Part shown: positions 42,726 through 50,177 of the stretch, one piece after another | Numbering within the stretch: position 1 is the stretch's first letter | Layout of the letters: each line of letters starts with the position of its first letter | Assembly: GCA_905216195.1 (NCBI GenBank) | Contig: CAJMSX010000003.1 | Location: forward strand, 52,649-116,648 | Direction of reading: 5' to 3' | DNA from: an uncultured bacterium | GTDB taxonomy: Bacteria; Bacteroidota; Bacteroidia; Bacteroidales; Marinifilaceae | Length of the DNA stretch: 64,000 nt | Notes under the pieces: generated by a model | What the model saw: only the letters and a program-made list of their open reading frames with translations | The model's database searches: none | Told to the model about the DNA's origin: nothing | Made by a program: the position numbers and the translations under genes

Positions 42726-43382
42726 ATGGAAACGATAATCAAACTCGAAAATATCGATAAATTCTACCGTAACGGTAAGATTTGTAATCCCGTGTTGAAT
42801 CATTTTTCTTACGAATGGAAAGATAAATGCTTTACGGTCCTGGCCGGTCCTTCGGGATCGGGAAAGTCTTCTTTACTGAATATCCTGGCTACATTGGATG
42901 AGCCGACAGGGGGGCGTTATTGGTTACGGAGCGAAGCAGTCGATTTCAGGAATAAGAAAAAATTAACGGAAATCCGGAAAAAGAATTTCGGTTTCGTATT
43001 TCAATCGTTCAATTTAATTCCTGTGCTGACGGCTTTGGAAAATGTAGAATTACCGCTCACCTTGTTCGATTACAAGGCCGGCCGGCGAAAAGAGATGGCC
43101 GGGGAAGCCCTCGCTTTAGTGGGTTTGGAGGACAAACTGAAGAGAAAGCCGGGGGAGCTGTCGGGAGGAGAACAACAACGGGTGGCCATAGCCCGGGCTA
43201 TAGCCCGTCGTCCCTTGATCGTGTTTGCCGACGAACCGACGGCTAACCTCGATAAAGAGAATGCTTTGCATATTATCCATCTGATGCAGACGCTGAATCA
43301 AAAGGAAGGGATGAGTTTTATTATCGCTTCTCACGATGAGAAAGTCATACAAATCGGAAAAGAAGTGATTCGGTTGGGGTAA
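42726..43382 (+). CDS. LolD/MacB-type ABC transporter ATPase
   Basis: Encodes 218 residues. Walker A is GPSGSGKSS, the Q-loop region VFQSFNLIPVLTALENVELP, the signature LSGGEQQRVAIARA, Walker B LIVFADEPTANLD and the H-loop IIASHDE. This is the LolD/MacB/FtsE subgroup that works with FtsX-type permeases. It starts 3 bases after the barrel gene and closes the operon. Confidence 0.94.
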   Translation: METIIKLENIDKFYRNGKICNPVLNHFSYEWKDKCFTVLAGPSGSGKSSLLNILATLDEPTGGRYWLRSEAVDFRNKKKLTEIRKKNFGFVFQSFNLIPVLTALENVELPLTLFDYKAGRRKEMAGEALALVGLEDKLKRKPGELSGGEQQRVAIARAIARRPLIVFADEPTANLDKENALHIIHLMQTLNQKEGMSFIIASHDEKVIQIGKEVIRLG

Positions 43383-43429
43383 GGAGAAGGCTATAAAGCT
43401 GAAAGTAGGTATATACATTATAAAATAAA

Positions 43430-43443
43430 ATAGTTTATATTTG
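43430..43443 (+). promoter_or_regulatory. Promoter and shared operator half-site for the regulator operon
   Basis: The -7 box TATATTTG lies at 43436-43443. It overlaps ATAGTTTATATT (43430-43441), a 12-base sequence also present in the palindrome at 38116-38126 except for its first bases, including the half-site GTTTATAT. This suggests one regulator for both operons. Confidence 0.55.
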
Positions 43444-43486
43444 TAAATTGTAAACGATGTGAAATGAACCGGTTGAAAAAAGGATT

Positions 43487-43912
43487 ATGGAAGACAGAAA
43501 ACTGAACGAAAGGGAAAGCTTAGAGCTGATTACCTGCATGATACAAAATGCCCGTGCTCATCTGCGGGCCCGAATGAATGAGAACAGCCTGTTGATCGTA
43601 GGGTATGTCAGTGTAATAGTAACGCTGGGGGTATGGGTGTTACAAATCTACGAATATGTCTGGGCCTCTTTGTGCTGGCTGATCATCCCCCTGGTATGTT
43701 ATCCTGTTTCCCGCTATCTTTCGGTGAAAGATCCGCTGAGCGTCAGGTCTTATATCGACCGGACGATAAGTTATGTTTCCATACTGTATATGGTTCTTTG
43801 TACGGTTCTTCCTTTTTCTACGTTTTGGGTAACCTCGCCTATTCTCTTTTTTGAAGGAATATTGGTTTCTCTGTGGATCATCCGGTGGTTTGGGGAGGGA
43901 TCGCTGGCCTGA
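43487..43912 (+). CDS. Multi-span membrane protein, C-terminus lost by frameshift
   Basis: The open frame gives 141 residues: a charged N terminus (MEDRKLNERESLELITCMIQ) and four hydrophobic segments. After LVSLWI the frame ends in a short unrelated tail (RWFGEGSLA). Directly after, another frame encodes two further membrane segments that end at the regulator's start codon (see next entry). So the intact ancestor was about 185 residues or more. It belongs to the small membrane proteins often found just before HTH regulators of this type in Bacteroidota. Function is unknown. Confidence 0.65.
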   Translation: MEDRKLNERESLELITCMIQNARAHLRARMNENSLLIVGYVSVIVTLGVWVLQIYEYVWASLCWLIIPLVCYPVSRYLSVKDPLSVRSYIDRTISYVSILYMVLCTVLPFSTFWVTSPILFFEGILVSLWIIRWFGEGSLA

Positions 43913-44052
43913 TAGTGGCGCACAGTCTTTTGTTTTTCAGCGGACAACTTTATCAAACTCCTCTTTTTGCTTTGGTGTTGATTGTTACGATTCTGATACC
44001 GGCTCATTGTTTTAAAAGGGCGGTTTCGAAAAGTTCTTTCTGTCATGTTTAA
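43882..44052 (+). pseudogene. Out-of-frame continuation of the membrane protein
   Basis: In this frame the sequence reads PVVWGGIAGLIVAHSLLFF, then a second hydrophobic segment (LFALVLIVTILIPAH), and a basic end. It stops at TAA 44050, overlapping the ATG of the regulator at 44045. It has no start of its own and continues the previous protein. A small out-of-frame deletion near 43870-43890 is the likely cause. Confidence 0.6.
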
Positions 44053-44329
44053 AGAGTTGAATCCCCTATTGCATTCCGAGCTCCGTCTGGCCGTCATTTC
44101 TTTGCTCGTTTCCGTCGGGGAGGCTGATTTTATGGATATTATGGAGCAGACCCATTCGTCGGGCGGTAACTTAAGCATTCAAATAGAAAAACTCAGTAAG
44201 GCGGGTTATATCGAGGTGACTAAAACCTTTAAGGGAAAACGTCCGTGTACCACTTGCAAACTTACCCCAGCCGGTCTTCAGGCTTTTGAAGAGTATGTTG
44301 AAGCCCTGAGGACATATATACAAAAATAG
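44045..44329 (+). CDS. Winged-helix transcriptional regulator (HTH_34 type)
   Basis: Encodes 94 residues: FKELNPLLHSELRLAVISLL, then VGEADFMDIMEQTHSSGGNL and SIQIEKLSKAGYIEVTKTFK, then KLTPAGLQAFEEYVEALR. This is a MarR/PadR-like winged helix of the short type found beside membrane proteins and ABC exporters in Bacteroidota. It overlaps the previous coding frame, which means coupled translation. It probably represses its own operon and the ABC operon through the AT-rich palindromic sites. That target is inferred from position and shared sequence. Confidence 0.85.
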   Translation: MFKELNPLLHSELRLAVISLLVSVGEADFMDIMEQTHSSGGNLSIQIEKLSKAGYIEVTKTFKGKRPCTTCKLTPAGLQAFEEYVEALRTYIQK

Positions 44330-44429
44330 AAGGAAAACGCCACAGTCCCCTCGCCCGGAAAGAAAGATCCCGAAGGGTTCCTCTTATAAAAATTTTTTCT
44401 TTCCGCCTACAGGTATACCGAGCGGAAAA

Positions 44430-44459
44430 TTGGAGAAATCAGAATAATAAATAACTTTG
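44430..44459 (+). promoter_or_regulatory. Promoter of the first kinase pair
   Basis: The -7 box TAACTTTG lies at 44452-44459, with TTG at 44430-44432 nineteen bases upstream. It predicts a leader of about 25 bases. Confidence 0.6.
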
Positions 44460-44491
44460 TCGTGTGTAATGTGGTAACGATAGAACGGTAA

Positions 44492-46360
44492 ATGAGAGCG
44501 GTGCTGAAATATTTGTTTTTGTGTATGTGGTGCTTATTCCTGACGGGCCATAGGCCGGTCGGGGATTCTCAGGAATCGGATTCGACGAAAACCAGAGTGC
44601 AGGAAAAGATGATCCGGAATTTTCGGAGCAGTTTGGGTTTCACCTATTTATCGGGAGACGATCGGCTACCGGATCATGCCGACAGTCTGTTGAGGGTATT
44701 GGAGGAGCGGGAACAATACGATTCCTATTTCGAACTGGCGAGAATATTGATTAAATCGCGGGTGTTGCGGGGAGAAACCCGGATCGCCATTGCAGAAAGC
44801 GACCGGATGTATTCCAAGGCAAGCGCTTTGAAGTATCCTTTCGGTCAGGCGTTGGCTCTCAATGCGATCGGAGAAGTCTATGCGCTTACCGGGAGGAACA
44901 AGGAGGCCGGAGATGCTTACCGCAAGGCCCTGGAGCTTTTTGATTCCCTGGAGCAGGATGAGGGGTTGATAAAAATTCTGCTGGTGGAATTGTCCGAATA
45001 CTATCTTCGCATGGGGAAAGCGGATAAAGCTGCCACTTATATCGCCCGCCTGAATAAATATCCGCTGGAAGGCCAGTCCGAATCGGAAATTGCCGTACGC
45101 TATATTTTCAATGCCAATTATAAATTTGCTACCGGTGCGCTGGACGAGACTCGGGCATATTTGGAAAAGGCCCGTAAATTTTTACCGGAGGTACCGGTCG
45201 GGATCCAACTGCATTTTTTTCTGGCTGAGGCCGCTTATTTGGAAAAAGTAGGAAAAACCGATGAAGCGCTGAAGGTATACGACCGTTTTTTTCACATGAA
45301 AGAAGCGAAAAATAATAGCGGTTTGTATGTAGTGGCCATGAAAAATAAGGCGGATTTACTGGTAAATTCGGGTAGAAAAGAAGAGGCGTTCCGACAACTT
45401 GCTTCGGTTTACGCCTATATTAAGTCCGCTTTCGAAAAAAATTATCCCAAAGAAATCGATCAGTTGACCTCCCGTTTCCAGGCCGATCAACTGACTTACC
45501 AGAACGAACGTGACCGTCATTTGTCTTTCCGCTATTATACGATCGGCATTACTTTATGTGTGCTGCTTTTACTATTATTTTCATTTTTGAGCTGGAAAAA
45601 GATATTCCGTTTGAAGCAATCAAAAGCGAATTTGGAACAAATGAAATGTAAGGCTGAAAATGCCATAAAAAGAAAAAACCTCTTCCTTTCGAATATGAGT
45701 CATGAGGTGCGTACACCTTTGAATGCTATAGTCGGATTTTCCGGTTTACTGGCTTCCGGAGAGACGGAAGAAGAGGAAGAAGCCCAAAGGGAATATTGTG
45801 AAATCATTAAAGTAAATTCCTATCAGTTGTTGAAGCTGATCAACGATATCATTGATTTTTCGGATTTTGAAGAAGACCATATCCGGTTTAATATCGGAAA
45901 GCACGATGCCGTGGCGATCTGTAAAGAAGTAATAGAAACCATGTTGGCTTCTTATCGGATCGGGGTGGATATGCGGTTGGAAACCGATCTTTCTTCCCTG
46001 GTGTTGGAAACGGACGACTCCCGTCTCCGTCAGGTATTGATCAATTTGTTGGTGAATGCCATGAAGTTTACCCAGGAGGGATCCATTGTTTTAAAACTGG
46101 AAGTGAGCGGGGAAGATAAACCGATGGCGCTTTTTTCCGTAACGGATACGGGTTGCGGTATTCCTTTGGAAAAACAAAAACTGATTTTCGAACGGTTTGA
46201 AAAACTGAATGATCGGGTACAGGGAAGTGGGTTAGGACTTTCGATCTGCCAGTTAATCGTGAAGTATGTGAAAGGCCGTCTTTGGATAGACCCGGACTAT
46301 ACAGAGGGAGCCCGTTTTTATTTTACTCATCCTTTAAAATGTGAATCACTTTTACACTAA
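44492..46360 (+). CDS. TPR sensor histidine kinase (intact)
   Basis: Encodes 622 residues. After a signal peptide (about 1-22), a periplasmic domain of TPR repeats runs to about 345 (for example ALNAIGEVYALTGRNKEAGD). A membrane segment follows (about 350-372) and then a short coiled coil. The kinase core is complete: H box SNMSHEVRTPLNAIVGFSG, N box LINLLVNAMKFT, G1 DTGCGIP, F box FERFEKLND, G2 GSGLGLSICQL. No receiver domain is attached. The next gene starts 6 bases later and encodes a related kinase with a degenerate ATPase, so the two probably act as a pair. The ligand is unknown. Confidence 0.92.
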   Translation: MRAVLKYLFLCMWCLFLTGHRPVGDSQESDSTKTRVQEKMIRNFRSSLGFTYLSGDDRLPDHADSLLRVLEEREQYDSYFELARILIKSRVLRGETRIAIAESDRMYSKASALKYPFGQALALNAIGEVYALTGRNKEAGDAYRKALELFDSLEQDEGLIKILLVELSEYYLRMGKADKAATYIARLNKYPLEGQSESEIAVRYIFNANYKFATGALDETRAYLEKARKFLPEVPVGIQLHFFLAEAAYLEKVGKTDEALKVYDRFFHMKEAKNNSGLYVVAMKNKADLLVNSGRKEEAFRQLASVYAYIKSAFEKNYPKEIDQLTSRFQADQLTYQNERDRHLSFRYYTIGITLCVLLLLLFSFLSWKKIFRLKQSKANLEQMKCKAENAIKRKNLFLSNMSHEVRTPLNAIVGFSGLLASGETEEEEEAQREYCEIIKVNSYQLLKLINDIIDFSDFEEDHIRFNIGKHDAVAICKEVIETMLASYRIGVDMRLETDLSSLVLETDDSRLRQVLINLLVNAMKFTQEGSIVLKLEVSGEDKPMALFSVTDTGCGIPLEKQKLIFERFEKLNDRVQGSGLGLSICQLIVKYVKGRLWIDPDYTEGARFYFTHPLKCESLLH

Positions 46361-46366
46361 TTACCT

Positions 46367-48139
46367 ATGAAGAGAGTCCTGTTCGTCGTTGGTTGGCTTT
46401 TTCTGCATCTGATTTCTTTAGGTGCAGAAAAAGATACGATGACCAAAGAATATAGGGACAGTATTGTCCGGGTGATCGGGCAACTCCCCCGGGACAGTGT
46501 GCGTTTACGCTTTTTAAGGGAAGCGGCTTACCGGCATCAGTACCCCCCTCTCGATTATTTCTTTGCCATGCGCTTGTATGAAGAAAGTCTTTTTCAGGAG
46601 AATCGGTTTTATGAGAATCAAGGTGCTTATTATTTGGCTTCCTGTTACGATAAAAAGCATGATCCGGACAGTTTGAGCTATTGGGTAAATAAATTGGAGG
46701 ACTTAGCCCCTCAGATCGGTTCGTGGGATTATTATCTTGAACAAAAGGCGGCTATCAGTCGTGCACTTGCTTCTAAACGGAAGATCGCAAAAGCGGTGTA
46801 TATCGCTAAGGAAGTGTTAGAGGAGTCCCGGGCCAAAGGATGCAGAAACGGGGAAATTGCAGCTTATAACAGTTTAGGGTGCGCTTATGCCGTATCCAGT
46901 CGCTTTGACGAAGCTTTGATGGTACTTTTAACAGCCTACGAACGTTTTACCCCGGATACGAAAACCAGTCTTCGGGTAGATGTATTGTCCCGGATAGCGG
47001 GAATATATGGAAATTCCGGATTAGACAGTCTGAAAATTCCTTATATGGAAGAAATGGGGCGTATCTTGCAGGAAACCATAGAAAGAGAGCCTGAAGCAAA
47101 GAATAACTGGACTAATATGATTATCGACTGGGAAGTAAAGTATATTATGCATTTCCTGAACCGACGGGAATTTCCTCAGGCTAAAATACATATCGAGCGG
47201 GCGAGGGCTTTGCTCGATACGCACGTGGATCCGGTTTTCTGGCTGAATGTCCAATTGGTACAATTACAGTATTATTCGAGGACCAGGGAATACGATAAAA
47301 GTATAGCTTTAATTGATGAAGTAACTCCTATCGTATTGGAGAATTATGTATCTACTTTCGGGGTGCTGATCAATTATAAATCGATTACCCAACAAGAAAA
47401 AGGGGATTTGGACGGAGCTATAGCAACACGCCGCTATTTAATACGGACTCAGGATTCCCTAAATAATGCTTTTTCGGCCAGTCAGCTTCAGCAAGTAAAA
47501 GAAATTTATCATATAGATGAATTATTGCTGGAAAAGCAGAAAATCAGTAACACCAATTTGATTCGGGTGTTAAGTATTCTGGCTTTGATTTCGGGTCTGA
47601 TTCTTCTTTTTTACGGGTATACCCGTTATCTTTCCCGGAAAATCGTTCAGGCGGAAAAAGCCGCAGCTGAAGCGGCCGTGCGGATGGAAGCGGAAAATCG
47701 CGCTAAGGAACGGTTGAGGACCGAGATCAGTCACGATGTCCGTACTCCCTTGAATGCCGTGGTGGGATTTGCCGAGTTGATGACCGATTCCGGACAGAAT
47801 CTGGATAAAAAGAATAAGGAGGAATACAGCAGGATCATTCAGGAGAGTGCGGGACAATTGTTGGAGTATGTGAATCATATTCTCGAACTTTCCCGATTGG
47901 AATCCGGTAAAATAAAGTATGAAGAAACTTCTTGCGAATTTATTCAACTTTGCCGGGAAGCGGTAAGTAAAGCCAGCCGGATCGAGAATAATACGGTAAG
48001 GGCGTTTTTGCAGACCGGAATCCAAATTCAGATGGTTCGTACCGATGAAACCAGTTTGTTGGCTTTGCTCGGCAGTCTTCTCACCGGTATTTCCGAAAAA
48101 AAACCGGTTACTCGGGAAACAATCCTGCGGGTAGACTAG
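46367..48139 (+). CDS. TPR sensor kinase homologue with degenerate ATPase, cut by an in-frame TAG
   Basis: Encodes 590 residues up to the TAG at 48137. It has a signal peptide, TPR-type periplasmic helices (EIAAYNSLGCAYAVSSRFDE) and a membrane segment (about 400-420). The H box EISHDVRTPLNAVVGFAEL is intact, with the His. The ATPase part has no N box Asn (DETSLLALLGSLLTG stands in its place). After the TAG the same frame continues with matching sequence to 48331 (next entry). Full length would be 654 residues, the size of the paralogue at 55459. It is either a nonsense mutant or a protein tolerating loss of its tail. Confidence 0.85.
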   Translation: MKRVLFVVGWLFLHLISLGAEKDTMTKEYRDSIVRVIGQLPRDSVRLRFLREAAYRHQYPPLDYFFAMRLYEESLFQENRFYENQGAYYLASCYDKKHDPDSLSYWVNKLEDLAPQIGSWDYYLEQKAAISRALASKRKIAKAVYIAKEVLEESRAKGCRNGEIAAYNSLGCAYAVSSRFDEALMVLLTAYERFTPDTKTSLRVDVLSRIAGIYGNSGLDSLKIPYMEEMGRILQETIEREPEAKNNWTNMIIDWEVKYIMHFLNRREFPQAKIHIERARALLDTHVDPVFWLNVQLVQLQYYSRTREYDKSIALIDEVTPIVLENYVSTFGVLINYKSITQQEKGDLDGAIATRRYLIRTQDSLNNAFSASQLQQVKEIYHIDELLLEKQKISNTNLIRVLSILALISGLILLFYGYTRYLSRKIVQAEKAAAEAAVRMEAENRAKERLRTEISHDVRTPLNAVVGFAELMTDSGQNLDKKNKEEYSRIIQESAGQLLEYVNHILELSRLESGKIKYEETSCEFIQLCREAVSKASRIENNTVRAFLQTGIQIQMVRTDETSLLALLGSLLTGISEKKPVTRETILRVD

Positions 48140-48331
48140 AATGAAGAAGGCACATGCTTGGTGGTTCAGGCGGTAAATACTCCTTTAGCAGAGCCGGCTT
48201 CCGGAAATAAAATGACGCTGATCCGGAATGAAATCAACACCCATTTGGTTTGTTATTTCGGAGGTTCCTACAAAATATATTCACAGACAGAAGAGGGACT
48301 GACCATTGTTTTTACTTATCCGGTTTTGTGA
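48140..48331 (+). pseudogene. In-frame tail of the kinase homologue beyond TAG
   Basis: 63 codons continue the frame of the kinase homologue to a TGA at 48329. The sequence (LVCYFGGSYKIYSQTEEGLT, then IVFTYPVL) aligns with the end of the paralogue at 55459 (YLKTFGGTYQIEKDRIVITY then PLTG). It lacks the G1 and G2 glycine motifs of active kinases. It should be untranslated unless the TAG is read through. Confidence 0.7.
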
Positions 48332-48466
48332 AACCGGACATCGGAACATAACCTCAAATAAAAGGAATTCGGCATCTCTTTGCCTTCTTCTGTGGAAATT
48401 GGCAAAAAAGAACATTTAAGAAAGCCATAGGGACCTTTTTCGGCAAAAAAATCTTTTGGAAATGGA

Positions 48467-49033
48467 TTGTTGTCCCTCCCCGAAGCCGCCAAAATAAAGG
48501 AGTTGTTTCAAAAATCGGTATTCGGCGTAAAATTGTCTGGTAGTACACAAGAAGGGATCGGAAAAATTCTGGCCAATATCGGAAAAAAGAAAGATTTCGA
48601 AAAAATTCTGGATTTGCTCAGAGTTTTAAACGAACTTTCGCTTTCCTGGGAACTGGAAATGATTTCCCTGTTACATACTCCCGTTCTTAAGCAGAAGGAC
48701 GAATGTGCAAAAATAAATACCGTTTACGAATATGTACTTAAAAATTACCACAATCCGATAAAGCTGAGCGAAGTATCTGCTTTGGTCAATATGTCGCATT
48801 ATGCGTTCTGTAAGTTTTTTAAACTCAGAACGACTAAAACTTTTGTGCAATTTTTGAATGAAGTTCGTATCGGAATGGCGTGCAAATACTTGGTGGAAGG
48901 CAAAATGAATATTACCGATATCGCTTACCAGTCAGGTTTTAGCAACTTATCCCATTTTATCCGTCAATTTAAAAAATTGATTGGGTCTACTCCTTCCGAA
49001 TACCAGAAAAAACTGAATAATCATCAAATTTGA
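48467..49033 (+). CDS. AraC-family regulator, N-terminally truncated
   Basis: Encodes 188 residues from a TTG. It has the C-terminal part of AraC regulators: a linker helix region (LSLPEAAKIKELFQKSVFGV) and two HTH motifs (IKLSEVSALVNMSHYAFCKF and MNITDIAYQSGFSNLSHFIR, then QFKKLIGSTPSEYQK). Bacteroidota relatives are about 290 residues with an N-terminal cupin. Here the homologous frame extends upstream only to a TAG at 48428, and the cupin is missing. No promoter box or start with a typical context is seen. It is probably a decayed gene, though the DNA-binding part is intact. Confidence 0.65.
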   Translation: MLSLPEAAKIKELFQKSVFGVKLSGSTQEGIGKILANIGKKKDFEKILDLLRVLNELSLSWELEMISLLHTPVLKQKDECAKINTVYEYVLKNYHNPIKLSEVSALVNMSHYAFCKFFKLRTTKTFVQFLNEVRIGMACKYLVEGKMNITDIAYQSGFSNLSHFIRQFKKLIGSTPSEYQKKLNNHQI

Positions 49034-49146
49034 AACGCTCCGGTCCGAGTGCCGGGTCTCACGCGGTGATTCGCGATTGTTAAACAGTCCGATATATTCC
49101 GGGCGAATTTTACGGACCATCTCCGTGTCAGTAAAGATTTTTTAAT

Positions 49147-49154
49147 TATTTTTG
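49147..49154 (+). promoter_or_regulatory. -7 box for the LytTR gene
   Basis: TATTTTTG matches TAnnTTTG, 23 bases before the ATG at 49178. It argues against the TTG at 49169 as start. Confidence 0.55.
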
Positions 49155-49177
49155 TGTCGGTATAGCCCTTGAAGTGT

Positions 49178-50044
49178 ATGAGCAGACTGGCCTCCTATTT
49201 AAAACAACCTTTTTGCCGTAACCGGAATCCCTGGGTCATCATTGGGATTCCCGTAATTGTCGTAATTTTTGTTTTAGCTATTTTCGAACCCTTTTTCTTC
49301 CGTTTATCGAGTTTCGGGCAATTTAAAGTTCTGCTCGGTTTTGCTGGCGTAACGGTCCTCAGTTGTTTCATCGTGCAATTTATTTTCCCTTGGTTCTTCC
49401 GGCAATTTTATTCGGAGAAAAGCTGGACATTGGGGAAAGAATGGCTCCATTATTTATTTCTCCTGCTTATTTCAAGCGTATTTGCAACATTTTATGATAT
49501 AGGGATTCTGCAAAAATGGAATCTCTATAATTGGATGTGGAATATCGCTGTAGATATGGAAGCCTGCATAAGTATTGGTCTGATACCAGTAGTTATTATT
49601 TTTTTGATATCGAAGAACGGGATGCAGAAGCAAGATCTGGCTGAAGTGGAAAGGCTTAATCGTATCCTTCAGCAGAGGATCGGCGAAATTCCGTTAAAAT
49701 CCCGTAAATTGACCTTGTTGGGGACGACGAAGGAAGCGATAACCGTGGAACCGGAGAATCTTATCTTTCTGGAGGCATCGGGGAATTATGTAGATGTGTT
49801 TTATTTCGATTCGGCAGGAATAGTTCGGCATAAGTTATTGCGGTCGACAATCAAGTTGATGGAAGATATATTGGGTTCCTATGATTTTCTTTGCCGTACG
49901 CATCGGGCGTTTATTGTCAATGTACGTCAGGTCGTCAGTGTCAACAGTCATACCTCCGGTTACAGGCTTTTGTTTGCAGGTACCTCTCATGTTGCCTATG
50001 TTTCCCGTAATTATGTGAAAATATTCAAAGAAAAAATGGCCTGA
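49178..50044 (+). CDS. Membrane-anchored LytTR DNA-binding regulator
   Basis: Encodes 288 residues. Four hydrophobic segments (about residues 19-40, 50-75, 88-110, 130-150) are followed by a linker and a C-terminal LytTR domain (about 185-285: VEPENLIFLEASGNYVDVFY; LLRSTIKLMEDILGSYDFLC; RTHRAFIVNVRQVVSV). It has no receiver domain, so the membrane part is probably the sensor and the DNA-binding domain works tethered. The following barrel gene, 130 bases away on the same strand, is the likely target. This one-component membrane-LytTR type is seen in Bacteroidota. The signal is unknown. Confidence 0.87.
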   Translation: MSRLASYLKQPFCRNRNPWVIIGIPVIVVIFVLAIFEPFFFRLSSFGQFKVLLGFAGVTVLSCFIVQFIFPWFFRQFYSEKSWTLGKEWLHYLFLLLISSVFATFYDIGILQKWNLYNWMWNIAVDMEACISIGLIPVVIIFLISKNGMQKQDLAEVERLNRILQQRIGEIPLKSRKLTLLGTTKEAITVEPENLIFLEASGNYVDVFYFDSAGIVRHKLLRSTIKLMEDILGSYDFLCRTHRAFIVNVRQVVSVNSHTSGYRLLFAGTSHVAYVSRNYVKIFKEKMA

Positions 50045-50154
50045 ATAAAGTTTGCATTTCGTCCCTTTTTTCTGTGATAAAAAGCAGGAATCCGTATTTT
50101 GTCCCTCTTTATGCCTGTTTATCCCGTTTTTTAGGAGTATCTGATTTTCATGCT

Positions 50155-50162
50155 TAGGTTTG
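50155..50162 (+). promoter_or_regulatory. -7 box for the barrel gene at 50178
   Basis: TAGGTTTG matches TAnnTTTG and lies 15 bases before the ATG at 50178. Confidence 0.5.
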
Positions 50163-50177
50163 CCTCGAATTTTAAAA

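Noticed and set aside
48137..48139. Recoding of the TAG as a special amino acid
   Set aside because: TAG is not the selenocysteine codon, and nothing suggests pyrrolysine use; a nonsense mutation is simpler.
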